Assembly (NCBI RefSeq): GCF_000685015.1
Contig: NZ_BAYA01000008.1
Coordinates: 42,368-106,367 of the forward strand
Reading direction: 5' to 3'
Source: Paraburkholderia bannensis NBRC 103871
Lineage (GTDB): Bacteria; Pseudomonadota; Gammaproteobacteria; Burkholderiales; Burkholderiaceae
DNA length: 64,000 nt
The notes below the pieces were generated by a model. The model was not told where the DNA came from. It saw only the letters and a program-made list of their open reading frames with translations, and ran no database searches. Position numbers and translations under genes: made by a program. Positions 8,457-16,134 of the stretch are shown piece by piece (within the stretch, counting starts at the first letter, position 1; each line of letters opens with the position of its first letter).

Positions 8457-9785
8457 TCATTCGCCGGTCTGGTTCTGCCACTGCTGGAGCGTGCCGGAGT
8501 GCGTCGCGAGCGTGGCCGACGATGTTTCGCCATCCTGCTCGATCAAGCGCTGGCGCATTGGCGCGAGGATGAATTTCGCGCTCACACCGGCGGCAATCGT
8601 GATGACCGCGGCGGCGATGAACACTGCGCTCCAGCCGCCGGTCGCCGACAGCACCGAGGCCACCGGCACGAGCAGCGCGGCCGTACCCTTGGCGGTATAG
8701 AGCGTGCCTGCATTGGCGGCCGCGTACTTGCTGCCGAAGGTATCGGCGCAGATCGCCGGGAAGATCGAGAAGATCTCGCCCCAGAACAGGAAGATCAGTG
8801 CAGCGAAGGTCATGAACGCATAGGGGTTCGTGCCGTACTGCATCATGCCGAGCAGCGCGAGCCCTTCGCCCACGAAGATGATGAACATGGTGTTTTCACG
8901 GCCGATCTTGTCGGAGATGAAGCCGCACAGCGGACGCGTGAAGCCGTTGCAGATATTGTCGATCGACAGCGTGAGCGTGAGCAGCGGCAACGTCGCGCCG
9001 AACACCGTCATCGGAATGCGCGCAAGACCCCAGTCTTTCGCAATCGGGCCGATCTGCGCAGTCGCCATCAGGCCACCCGCTGCAACCGCGACGAACGATA
9101 CGTAGATGATCCAGAACACGGGCTGCCGCACCATCTGCCCAGGCGTGTAGTCGATCCGCGAAACGAGACGCCGTGCCACGCCGCCCACACGCGGCACCGG
9201 CTTCACGAGCAGGAAGGCCAGCACGAGAATCGCCGCGCCTTGCAGGATGCCAAAGAACAGAAACGTGTGTTCATAGCCCGAGCGCGTAATCATATTGGCA
9301 ATCGGGATCACGGTGACCGCCGCGCCCGCGCCAAAGCCCGCCGCCGTGAGGCCCGCCGCCAGGCCGCGCCGGTCGGGAAACAGCTTGAGCGCATTGCCCA
9401 CGCAGGTGCCGTACACGCCGCCCGCGCCAATGCCCGCGATCACCGAAGACGCATACAGCATCGGCAACGTGGTCGCATAGGAATTGAGCACCCAGGCCAG
9501 ACCCGCGCAGAGCGCACCGACGGCAACGACCGGACGCGGGCCGAACTTGTCGACGAGCCAGCCTTCGACGGGCACGAGCCAGGTTTCGGTGAGGATGAAG
9601 ATAGAGAACGCCAGTTGAATCGAGGCTTCGCCCCAGTGATGGCGCGCATTCATCGGCGCGACGAACAGCGTCCACGCGTATTGCAGATTGGCAACGAGCG
9701 CCATGCATAGCATGCCGACCACCAGTTGACACCAACGGTTCGTCCAGAACGGACCGTCTTCGCTCCTCTGACCGATTGCATTCAT
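8457..9785 (-). CDS. OFA-family MFS transporter (oxalate/formate antiporter-like)
   Basis: 442 aa with about twelve hydrophobic helices. The ATG at 9783-9785 has GGAG eight bases upstream. Family signs are NLQYAWTLFVAPM in helix 1, the motif-A-like loop EGWLVDKFGPRP, GIGAGGVYGTCVGNALKLFPDRRGLAAG and the second-half GFISDKIGRENTMF. OFA transporters such as OxlT exchange oxalate for formate; other members move different carboxylates. A formyl-CoA transferase gene 3.2 kb away supports an oxalate role, but this is inference. A divergent CbbR-like LysR gene begins 362 bp away and a second LysR gene follows 15 bp downstream. Confidence 0.9.
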   Translation of the reverse strand: MNAIGQRSEDGPFWTNRWCQLVVGMLCMALVANLQYAWTLFVAPMNARHHWGEASIQLAFSIFILTETWLVPVEGWLVDKFGPRPVVAVGALCAGLAWVLNSYATTLPMLYASSVIAGIGAGGVYGTCVGNALKLFPDRRGLAAGLTAAGFGAGAAVTVIPIANMITRSGYEHTFLFFGILQGAAILVLAFLLVKPVPRVGGVARRLVSRIDYTPGQMVRQPVFWIIYVSFVAVAAGGLMATAQIGPIAKDWGLARIPMTVFGATLPLLTLTLSIDNICNGFTRPLCGFISDKIGRENTMFIIFVGEGLALLGMMQYGTNPYAFMTFAALIFLFWGEIFSIFPAICADTFGSKYAAANAGTLYTAKGTAALLVPVASVLSATGGWSAVFIAAAVITIAAGVSAKFILAPMRQRLIEQDGETSSATLATHSGTLQQWQNQTGE

Positions 9786-10147
9786 CTCGCTTGTCTCCGC
9801 TATCCATTCATGGGGGCCGGTACTTTTGCCGGCCTGCATAGTCTTCAACTTATGGTTCTAGATCTTTCGCTTGTTTTTATTCGATTCGTCACACGGAAAT
9901 TCGTATTGAAATTCTTTGAATCGATTTCGATTGCTGCTTCCACTTGATACGTTGAAGTGCTTAAAGGACAGCCTCTTGATCCGGGTTTTCCCGCTATAAA
10001 CGCGGCTTTTTTTGCTGATTTACGCGTTAACCCGCAAGCAATAGACGAGGCATTCGGACTCCTTTCAACTCATGCTAGGGTGAATGCTCAATTACTCACA
10101 ATTAAAGTTTGTTAGTATGTGGATTCACCATCCTTTATGGATCGGCT
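9786..10147. promoter_or_regulatory. Divergent control region between the OFA transporter and a LysR gene
   Basis: This 362-bp stretch is clearly more AT-rich than the flanking genes and holds no convincing gene. It must contain the divergent promoters. A LysR-type TTA-N8-TAA element is visible at 10090-10103 (TTACTCACAATTAA), about 45 bp before the LysR start. I could not fix -35/-10 boxes with confidence. Confidence 0.5.
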
Positions 10148-11092
10148 ATGACCATGCGGAACGCCACGCTGCGCCAGTTGAAGGTCTTCGAGACCGTGGC
10201 GCGCCACCTCAGTTTTTCGCGTGCCGCCGAGGAATTGCATCTCACCCAGCCAGCCGTTTCCACCCAGGTCAAGCAGCTTGAGGAACACGCGGGCCTGCCG
10301 CTCTTCGAGCAACTGGGCAAGAAGATCTACCTCACGCCGGCCGGCACGGAGATGCTGCATTACAGCCGCGCGATCATGCAGCAGTTCCATGAAGTCGACG
10401 AAGCCATGAGCCAGCTAAAAGGCGTCTCAGGCGGCAAGCTCAACGTGGCGGTGATCAGTGCAGGCGACTACTTCTTTCCGCGCCTGCTTGCGGAATTCAC
10501 GCGGCGTTACAAGGGCGTCGAGCTCAATCTCTCGGTGCACAACCGCGAGCAACTGCTGCATCAGCTTTCCACCAACCAGACCGATCTCGCGATCATGGTG
10601 CGGCCTCCGCACGCGACGGATGCGGTCAACGAAACGTTTGCGCCGCATCCGTACGTGATCGTCGCCGCGCCCACGCATCCCCTTGCGCACAAGCGCGGCA
10701 TCAAGCTCAGCGCGCTCGCCAACGAGGCGTTCATCGTGCGCGAGCGCGGTTCGGATACATGGAATTCGATGGAAGAAGGGTTCGCGGGCAAGCTCACGAA
10801 CCTGAAGATCGCGATGGAGATTCACAGCACGGAAACCATCAAGCAGGCCGTGATTGCGGGCATGGGGATCGCGTTTCTATCGGCGCATACGATCAGCCTG
10901 GAATTACAGGTCGGCCATCTCGCCGTGCTCGACGTCGAGGGCTTTCCCGTCATGCTCAACTGGTATGTCGTGCACCGCAAGAACAAGCGCCTGCCGCCCG
11001 TTGCGCTCGCGTTCAAGCGCTTCCTCATGGAGGAAGGCGCACAACTGATCGAGAACATTACACAAGTCTCACAGGCCTCACTTCATAAGTAA
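10148..11092 (+). CDS. LysR-family regulator, CbbR/CfxR-like
   Basis: 314 aa. The N-terminus MTMRNATLRQLKVFETVARHL is followed by the helix-turn-helix FSRAAEELHLTQPAVSTQVKQLEEH and then LPLFEQLGKKIYLTPAG, the signature of the CbbR/CfxR branch. No Calvin-cycle gene is near, so it more likely controls the divergent OFA transporter. The effector domain spans about residues 90-300. The start could be the ATG at 10148 or 10154; the longer frame to 10109 would add an atypical leader. Downstream it converges on an unknown membrane protein gene. Confidence 0.9.
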   Translation: MTMRNATLRQLKVFETVARHLSFSRAAEELHLTQPAVSTQVKQLEEHAGLPLFEQLGKKIYLTPAGTEMLHYSRAIMQQFHEVDEAMSQLKGVSGGKLNVAVISAGDYFFPRLLAEFTRRYKGVELNLSVHNREQLLHQLSTNQTDLAIMVRPPHATDAVNETFAPHPYVIVAAPTHPLAHKRGIKLSALANEAFIVRERGSDTWNSMEEGFAGKLTNLKIAMEIHSTETIKQAVIAGMGIAFLSAHTISLELQVGHLAVLDVEGFPVMLNWYVVHRKNKRLPPVALAFKRFLMEEGAQLIENITQVSQASLHK

Positions 11093-11164
11093 GGCACTAT
11101 GGTTACGGGCGTAACGTTTACGCTTGATTAATGATTCGCGCGATCCGGGACAATTCAGCGCGAT

Positions 11165-12097
11165 TCAGCGTGATCGACGCCTTCGGCGCCGGGAATCGCG
11201 CGAGGCACGGTAGGTTTTGTGCGGCGCCTGCACCGGCGCTTCGTACACCGAAATCCAGGTATCGAAGTTCGCCGGTTCATAAGCGGCCGGGCCACACGCG
11301 GCGACCAGCCATGCATCGGGCACCGCGGCCAAAGGCGCTGGCGCTGATCGTTTCGATACATCGTGCGCGATGCGTGCGATGCGTGATTCACGCATGTGCC
11401 GCGCGCCACCCATCGCGCGCACGCCCAATGCCACGGCAAGCACACACGCCGCCCCCAGCGCAGAAACGGCAAATTCCATCGATCCCGGCGACACCGCCAT
11501 GCCGACGCCCAACGCAACGATCAACGCGAGCGCCGCGAGGTGCAACACATGCTCGCCACGACTGAGCGCGGTTCGCTTGCGCCCAATGAATCCTTGCTCT
11601 CGCGCCAGGCGGCAAGCCGTGGCAAACGCGCCGAACGCCAGCGCGCCCAGCGTCGCGATCAAATAGAACGCAAGTCGCGTCTCGATGGAATGCAGTGACG
11701 CCGACAGTATGCCGATGACGCCCGCACCCGTCGCAGCGACGCCCAGCGCGGCGCCCACTGCGCTCGTCACGCTTGCGTGTCGCACAGGATTGGCGCGCGC
11801 TGTCAACCAGAGGCCGACTAGCGCGCCCGCCTCCGCTGCGGCTACGGGCAGCGCCCTCGGGACGAAAAGCGCCGCTATCACACCCGGCGCCACGGTTGAA
11901 AGCAGTGCAAATGAAATGGCAAACAGCAGATGACGTTGCGGCACGATGTTGCGCTTGCAGCCTGGCTTCCTGTGAACGGGTGCACGACGCGCCCATCCCG
12001 GCGCAAGCGCCGCGAATTGTGCAAATGCACAGACAAACCCACCGAACAGCATTGCGCCGCCCAGCGCTATCGCAACTTCAGCGAGTTGCTGCTGCAT
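11165..12097 (-). CDS. Unknown multi-spanning membrane protein
   Basis: 310 aa; not recognised. The ATG at 12095-12097 has an AAGGAG site at ideal spacing. After a short hydrophobic N-terminal helix come about seven more hydrophobic stretches (for example HLLFAISFALLSTVAPGVIAAL and the segments around residues 110-260), then a soluble tail of about 60 residues that ends in an Arg-rich cluster. It begins 28 bp after the FAH-family gene and is the third gene of the frc operon, so a role in transport or signalling linked to that pathway is possible. The composition is Ala-rich and fits the surrounding genome. Confidence 0.7.
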   Translation of the reverse strand: MQQQLAEVAIALGGAMLFGGFVCAFAQFAALAPGWARRAPVHRKPGCKRNIVPQRHLLFAISFALLSTVAPGVIAALFVPRALPVAAAEAGALVGLWLTARANPVRHASVTSAVGAALGVAATGAGVIGILSASLHSIETRLAFYLIATLGALAFGAFATACRLAREQGFIGRKRTALSRGEHVLHLAALALIVALGVGMAVSPGSMEFAVSALGAACVLAVALGVRAMGGARHMRESRIARIAHDVSKRSAPAPLAAVPDAWLVAACGPAAYEPANFDTWISVYEAPVQAPHKTYRASRDSRRRRRRSR

Positions 12098-12125
12098 CTC
12101 GTCTCCTTGCGCGTCACGTGCGTGC

Positions 12126-12938
12126 TCAAACCACGCGTGCGTCTTCGGTTTGCACCTGCTCTGCGGCCACCTGCGAGCGCAGCGTGTTCGCGAGCGTGCC
12201 AATGCCCTCGATCGTCACTTCCACCGTCGCGCCTTCGCCCATCGAGCCCACGCCCAGCGACGTCCCGCACGCGATCACGTCGCCCGGTTCCAGCGTGAGA
12301 TCCTGCGAAATCAGGCTCACCTGCTGCGCGGGAGAGAACACCATGTCGTCGAGCGGATAGTTCTGTCGCTCGACGCCATCGAGCCGCGTCACCACACTCG
12401 CGCTCCGCCAGTCGAAACCCGAGACGATGGCCGGCCCCAGACAGCAGAACGTATCGAATCCCTTCGCGCGGCACCATTGCGGGAAGTGCGGATTTTCGGT
12501 CAGCAGTCCAGCCGCCGTCACGTCGTTGACGACCGTGAAGCCAAAGATCGCGGCCTGCGCTTCGTCCTCGCTCACATTGCGACAGCGCTTGCCGATCACG
12601 ATGCCCAACTCGCCTTCGAAGACGATTTTTCCCGCATAGTGGGCCGGCCGCACGATGGTTTCGCCCGAACCGATCACCGACTCCGCGGGCTTGATCAGGA
12701 AGAGGGGGTGTTCAGGAACAGGCTTGTCGAGCTTGCGCGCCAGGGCGTGAAAGTTGTTCCAGAGCGCGACGACCTTGCCGGGCGCGCAAGGCGCAAGCGG
12801 CGTGAGCGCACGCAGCGAGAGCACCGCGCCCGTCGGCACCGGCTGGTCGATCCCTTCGTATTCGTGCAGATAACCGTTCTCGACGCGGCCGAACACCATG
12901 CTGCCGTCGTTCGCCATCAAGCGCATCCATGTATCCAT
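12126..12938 (-). CDS. Fumarylacetoacetate hydrolase (FAH)-family protein
   Basis: 270 aa from the ATG at 12936-12938, which has CAGGAG upstream. The C-terminal FAH fold is clear: KVVALWNNFHALARKL, then PLFLIKPAESVIGSGETIVRP, the metal-site stretch KIVFEGELGIVIGKRC (acidic ligands in EGELG) and FTVVNDVTAAGL, and near the end PGDVIACGTSLGVG. Family members cleave C-C bonds or hydrate/decarboxylate 2-keto acids (fumarylpyruvate hydrolase, oxaloacetate decarboxylase, 2-hydroxyhepta-2,4-diene-dioate isomerase). It lies between frc (77 bp upstream) and the membrane protein gene (28 bp downstream). The substrate is unknown; a C4 or C2 dicarboxylate would fit the neighbours. Confidence 0.88.
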   Translation of the reverse strand: MDTWMRLMANDGSMVFGRVENGYLHEYEGIDQPVPTGAVLSLRALTPLAPCAPGKVVALWNNFHALARKLDKPVPEHPLFLIKPAESVIGSGETIVRPAHYAGKIVFEGELGIVIGKRCRNVSEDEAQAAIFGFTVVNDVTAAGLLTENPHFPQWCRAKGFDTFCCLGPAIVSGFDWRSASVVTRLDGVERQNYPLDDMVFSPAQQVSLISQDLTLEPGDVIACGTSLGVGSMGEGATVEVTIEGIGTLANTLRSQVAAEQVQTEDARVV

Positions 12939-12967
12939 GCTCTGCTCCTGCGGTTCATGTATTCGTT

Positions 12968-12994
12968 GCGCGCACATCTATATAGTGTGCGCGC
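12968..12994. repeat. Inverted repeat between frc and the FAH gene
   Basis: Nine-base arms GCGCGCACA and TGTGCGCGC flank a TCTATATAG spacer. It sits in the 77-bp gap between two same-strand genes, 30 bp before the FAH start. It could be an internal operator or an RNA processing hairpin; there is no T-run for a terminator. Confidence 0.6.
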
Positions 12995-13015
12995 GTGATC
13001 GCTGGCCTCCCGGCC

Positions 13016-14263
13016 CTAGATCGCCCCCGACGCGCGCAGCGAACGGATCTCCGTTTCGCTATAGCCAAACTCGGTCAGCACTTCATCGGTATGCTCGCCC
13101 AGCATGGGCGAGCGCGTGACTTCGGTCGGACTGTCGGACAGCTTGATCGGGTTGCCGACCGTGAGATATTTGCCGCGCACCGGATGCTCGACCTCGACGA
13201 TGGTGCCGCTCGCACGCAAGGATTCGTCGTTGGCGATTTCCTTCATCGAGAGAATCGGGCCGCACGGAATGTCGTGGCGGTTGAGCACGGCCATCGCCTC
13301 GAACTTGGTGCGATGCATCGTCCAGTGCTCGATCTCGGCGAAGATGTCCTTCAGGTGCGGAAGGCGTGCGCTGGGCGTGGCGTAATGCGGATCGTCGATC
13401 CATTCCTCGCGGCCGATCAGCTTGCAGATGCGATCCCACACCGGCGCCTGGGCGATGAAATAGATGTACGCGTTCGGGTCGGTCTCCCAGCCTTTGCACT
13501 TGAGGATCCAGCCCGGCTGGCCGCCGCCCGACGCATTCCCGGCGCGCGGCACGGCATCGCCAAAAGCGGCGTTCGGAAATTGTGGGTACTCCTTCATGAC
13601 GCCGGTGCGCTCCAGCCGCTGCTGGTCGCGCAACTTCACGCGGCAGAGGTTCAGCACGCCGTCCTGCATGGCCGCCAGCACTTTCTGGCCGCGCCCCGTG
13701 TGCGTGCGCTGATAGAGCGCCGTGACAATGCCCAGCGCCAGATGCAGGCCCGTGCCGCTATCGCCGATCTGCGCGCCCGACACCACCGGCGGCCCGTCGT
13801 CGAATCCCGTCGTCGAGGCGGCGCCGCCCACGCACTGCGCGACGTTCTCGTAGACCTTGCAGTCTTCGTACGGCCCCGGGCCGAAGCCCTTCACAGAGGC
13901 CACGATCATGCGCGGATTGAGCGACTGGATATGCTCCCAGCTAAAACCCATACGCTCAAGCGCGCCCGGCGCGAAATTCTCGACCAGCACGTCGCACTCG
14001 CGGATCATGCGTTCCAGCACGCGCTTGCCCTGCGGATTCTTCGTGTCGAGCGTGAGCGAGCGCTTGTTGCCGTTGAGCATCGTGAAGTAGAGGCTGTCCG
14101 CGTCGGGCAGGTCGCGCAGTTGCTCGCGCGTGATATCGCCCGCGCCCGCGCGCTCCACCTTGATGACATCGGCGCCGAACCATGCGAGCAGTTGCGTGCA
14201 GGTCGGGCCCGACTGCACATGCGTGAAGTCGAGAATGCGCACGCCATCCAGTGCCTTGCCCAT
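13016..14263 (-). CDS. frc: Formyl-CoA:oxalate CoA-transferase
   Basis: 415 aa, matching the 416-428 aa of known Frc proteins. The N-terminus [67 protein letters not shown] and the catalytic Asp in [11 protein letters not shown] (D168) all follow the Oxalobacter enzyme, as does the glycine loop GGGQPGW near residue 250. Class III CoA-transferases move CoA from formyl-CoA to oxalate through an aspartyl-CoA intermediate; oxalyl-CoA decarboxylase then regenerates formyl-CoA. No oxc gene is present in this window. The gene heads an operon with the FAH and membrane protein genes and has its own promoter with a GntR-type operator (14342-14370). Confidence 0.92.
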   Translation of the reverse strand: MGKALDGVRILDFTHVQSGPTCTQLLAWFGADVIKVERAGAGDITREQLRDLPDADSLYFTMLNGNKRSLTLDTKNPQGKRVLERMIRECDVLVENFAPGALERMGFSWEHIQSLNPRMIVASVKGFGPGPYEDCKVYENVAQCVGGAASTTGFDDGPPVVSGAQIGDSGTGLHLALGIVTALYQRTHTGRGQKVLAAMQDGVLNLCRVKLRDQQRLERTGVMKEYPQFPNAAFGDAVPRAGNASGGGQPGWILKCKGWETDPNAYIYFIAQAPVWDRICKLIGREEWIDDPHYATPSARLPHLKDIFAEIEHWTMHRTKFEAMAVLNRHDIPCGPILSMKEIANDESLRASGTIVEVEHPVRGKYLTVGNPIKLSDSPTEVTRSPMLGEHTDEVLTEFGYSETEIRSLRASGAI

Positions 14264-14341
14264 GTCATGTCTCCTTGGTTAGTCGTGGCCGGGCGAGAGA
14301 AACGAAATCCGTCAGTAGCTTTCGATGCGTCCTTGATCAAT

Positions 14342-14370
14342 ACGGTATGTGATATATCACAGCGAAGCAA
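14342..14370 (-). promoter_or_regulatory. frc promoter with a perfect palindrome between -35 and -10
   Basis: On the minus strand TTGCTT (14365-14370) and TACCGT (14342-14347) are spaced by exactly 17 bp. The spacer contains the perfect palindrome TGTGATATATCACA (14348-14361), a plausible operator that would block RNA polymerase. The 15-nt string GTATGTGATATATCA (14345-14359) recurs identically at 15704-15718 upstream of the GntR gene. The rest of the 405-bp gap 14264-14668 shows only the gntR terminator. Confidence 0.7.
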
Positions 14371-14611
14371 GAGCGGGTTTATCCGCTGGAACGACACGTC
14401 GATCAGGCTCTCAGCCTTTTCCTGTATGGCTTTGTTGGAAAAAACGCCGAATTGCTGCGCCGCAGGAGCGGGAAAACCCCGAGGGTTTTGTGCGCAGATA
14501 TTTCAGATTCGGTGTGCGAGATGTGGCGCGGGAGGGAGCCCTGCCTTGATGCGCATAAAGCCCGGATGAAGCTGCGCGGAGGGTCTTCCCGCGCGTAGCC
14601 CTGAAACGAAA

Positions 14612-14636
14612 ACGGGAGACCCGAAGGTCTCCCGTT
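14612..14636 (-). terminator. Intrinsic terminator of the gntR gene
   Basis: A perfect 10-bp stem (ACGGGAGACC / GGTCTCCCGT) with a four-base loop is followed on the minus strand by TTTTCGTTT. It lies 33 bp after the stop of the GntR gene. Confidence 0.85.
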
Positions 14637-14668
14637 GGCCGCACAAGCGGGCTACACCCGTCGCGCAT

Positions 14669-15397
14669 TCAATCCAGAAAATCGCAGTTTTTCTCGACGA
14701 AGACCGCCAGATCGAGCGAATGCTGGCGTACGAGGCGCTCGGCAAGTTCCGTGTCGCGCTTTTCAAGCGCTTCGATGATGCGCAGGTGATCGACGATTGA
14801 ACGCGACGCGCGGTCGCTCTGCGAAATCGTCATGCGACGGATCGCGCGCACGTGCACGAAGATGTTCTTGATCGTGTCGAGGATGATCTGCGACTTCGAC
14901 AGTTCGACAATCGCCTGGTGGAAGGCGATGTTGGCGTCCGAGTACTCGGCGATATGCTCCGCCGGCGTGCTGTCGCGGAAAGCGTCGAACATGTGGCGCA
15001 GCCGGGCGATCTCCTCGTCCGTCGCGTGCAGCGTCGCGAGGCGCGCGGCCATGCTTTCGAGCGCGGCCCACATCTGGATCATCTCGACGATCTCGCGCTT
15101 GTTCTTGCGCACGATATAGATGCCGCGGCGCGGCACCATGCGCAGGAAGCCTTCCTGTTCCAGCAGCGTCATGGCCTCGCGCACGGGCGTGCGGCTTACG
15201 CCGAGCGTCTCGCTCAGCACGCGCTCGTCCAGGCGAATTTCTTCGCGCGACTGATAGATGTCGGCGTCGGCGATGGCCTGGCGCAGCATCGCATAAGCCT
15301 GGTCGCGCAGGCTCAGCGTGGCGTTGATGGGTTGCAGCGCCAGCGTGAGCGGCGCGGCGTCCCGGGTGGCGACAGCTTCAGTGTGTTCTGACGACAT
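14669..15397 (-). CDS. GntR-family (FCD/FadR subfamily) transcriptional regulator
   Basis: 242 aa. The winged helix covers about residues 28-95 (LRDQAYAMLRQAIADADIY, then RLDERVLSETLGVSRTPVREAMTLLEQEGFLRMVPRRGIYI). The FCD effector domain (about 105-230) has the metal-binding His residues expected around ANIAFHQAIVELS and in the last helices. FCD regulators respond to small carboxylates. It is divergent from nothing: both the small membrane gene (11 bp upstream) and frc (downstream) are on the same strand. A 15-nt box shared by its own upstream region and the frc promoter suggests that it represses itself and frc. Confidence 0.92.
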   Translation of the reverse strand: MSSEHTEAVATRDAAPLTLALQPINATLSLRDQAYAMLRQAIADADIYQSREEIRLDERVLSETLGVSRTPVREAMTLLEQEGFLRMVPRRGIYIVRKNKREIVEMIQMWAALESMAARLATLHATDEEIARLRHMFDAFRDSTPAEHIAEYSDANIAFHQAIVELSKSQIILDTIKNIFVHVRAIRRMTISQSDRASRSIVDHLRIIEALEKRDTELAERLVRQHSLDLAVFVEKNCDFLD

Positions 15398-15407
15398 TCA
15401 TTGCCCT

Positions 15408-15632
15408 TTAACCGATACGACCAACCTGCGGGCCAACCTTGGGCCCCACGTGCGAACGGACTGGCTGACGAACGGGCTGCACGCGCGGTGCCTCGCCCAG
15501 TCCAGCGAAACGGCCATGCTGGCCAGCCTGATCGATGGCCGACTGCGGCAGCCATCTGGCGATCATAACCGTTGCAGCCGCGCCTAAACCCACCACTGCC
15601 GCACCGAAGAGAGCGAGAGAGACGAAATCCAT
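15408..15632 (-). CDS. Small single-pass membrane protein upstream of gntR
   Basis: 74 aa from the ATG at 15630-15632 with GGAG seven bases upstream. An N-terminal hydrophobic helix (VSLALFGAAVVGLGAAATVMIA, residues 3-24) is followed by a charged tail with repeated VRxxVxPxV-like segments. No family is recognised. The gene ends 10 bp before the gntR start, so the two are probably translated from one message. It might be a membrane partner of the regulator, or simply a small unrelated protein. Confidence 0.6.
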   Translation of the reverse strand: MDFVSLALFGAAVVGLGAAATVMIARWLPQSAIDQAGQHGRFAGLGEAPRVQPVRQPVRSHVGPKVGPQVGRIG

Positions 15633-15646
15633 TTGAAGCTCCACAA

Positions 15647-15671
15647 GATTGAGTCGTTGAATGACTCAATC
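15647..15671. promoter_or_regulatory. Inverted repeat GATTGAGTC-N7-GACTCAATC
   Basis: Perfect nine-base arms lie 15-39 bp upstream of the small membrane gene. In the transcript this would form a hairpin just before the ribosome site; as DNA it would suit a dimeric repressor. It differs from the neighbouring GTATGTGATATATCA box, so a second regulator or an RNA-level control is possible. Confidence 0.6.
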
Positions 15672-15703
15672 ATATGCTGCGTCGCGACAAAAATCAATAT
15701 TCT

Positions 15704-15718
15704 GTATGTGATATATCA
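15704..15718. promoter_or_regulatory. Second copy of the GntR-type box (GTATGTGATATATCA)
   Basis: This copy is identical over 15 bases to the box inside the frc promoter and lies 72 bp upstream of the small membrane gene/gntR pair. The shared string continues with the similar minus-strand sequence TATTGAT a few bases further on in both places. It is a likely site for autoregulation by the FCD-type GntR protein. Confidence 0.65.
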
Positions 15719-15877
15719 AAAACAGGGATCTCATCTGTGGCGTCTTCGATACACGCTGCCCTGGCCCGGCCTGCGACGGCAAAAGTCGATGCTGAACCAA
15801 ACGCGCCAGCGCGGCAAGAGGATCAATAGAGGCATCGCTTCGCGCATCCCGGCCGAAATCGCGCGCAAGAAATTTTG

Positions 15878-15907
15878 TTGACAGTGCAAACAAGCTGCCC
15901 GTACATT
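15878..15907 (+). promoter_or_regulatory. Sigma70-type promoter TTGACA-N18-TACATT
   Basis: A consensus -35 box TTGACA (15878-15883) is followed after 18 bp by TACATT (15902-15907). The expected start of transcription is near 15914, exactly at an ATG that opens a 31-codon frame. It is the best-looking promoter in this 500-bp gap. Confidence 0.65.
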
Positions 15908-15913
15908 CGATTC

Positions 15914-16009
15914 ATGCACACCTTTGCCACCCTTCCCCACACGACCGCGACAAATCGCCCGTGGCATATGCCGAAACACGGCATGGCACGGGGGAATGTG
16001 TGCGTATAG
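15914..16009 (+). CDS. Possible leaderless 31-aa peptide gene (or structured small RNA)
   Basis: The ATG at 15914 coincides with the predicted transcription start, and the frame closes with TAG at 16007-16009. The peptide begins MHTFATLPHTTATNRP and ends in ARGNVCV; it is basic, His-rich and has no membrane helix. Inside the same stretch is a strong double stem: CCCGTG (15958-15963) pairs with CACGGG (15987-15992) and ATGCCG (15968-15973) with CGGCAT (15979-15984). An intrinsic terminator follows at 16043-16070. The unit of about 155 nt therefore has its own promoter and terminator. It may encode a peptide, act as a small RNA, or both. Confidence 0.4.
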   Translation: MHTFATLPHTTATNRPWHMPKHGMARGNVCV

Positions 16010-16042
16010 GCAATCCAGGCAGTCTGTCGTTACGCAAACCAC

Positions 16043-16070
16043 AAGCCCCGCCGACTCGACGGGGCTTTTT
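16043..16070 (+). terminator. Intrinsic terminator of the 15914 transcript
   Basis: AGCCCCG (16044-16050) pairs with CGGGGCT (16060-16066) and is followed by five T. No ordinary gene on the plus strand precedes it, which supports a short independent transcript starting near 15914. Confidence 0.85.
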
Positions 16071-16134
16071 GATTGGTGAGTGGCAGAAGTAACGCTCAAC
16101 GCTCCGTCCGTCGGCTTCAGAAATGGAGAACGCG

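Noticed and set aside
8043..9710. Long open frame on the plus strand opposite the OFA transporter
   Set aside because: The high GC content keeps the antisense frame open; its protein is Arg/His-rich, has no family signs and the opposite strand is a clear transporter. The same reasoning removes similar frames, for example at 242-1549, 18365-19897, 28762-30345 and 44188-45981.
9985..10015. CCGC...GCGG followed by a T-run near 10000 as a terminator
   Set aside because: The stem is only four base pairs and lies between divergent genes, where no plus-strand transcript should need ending.
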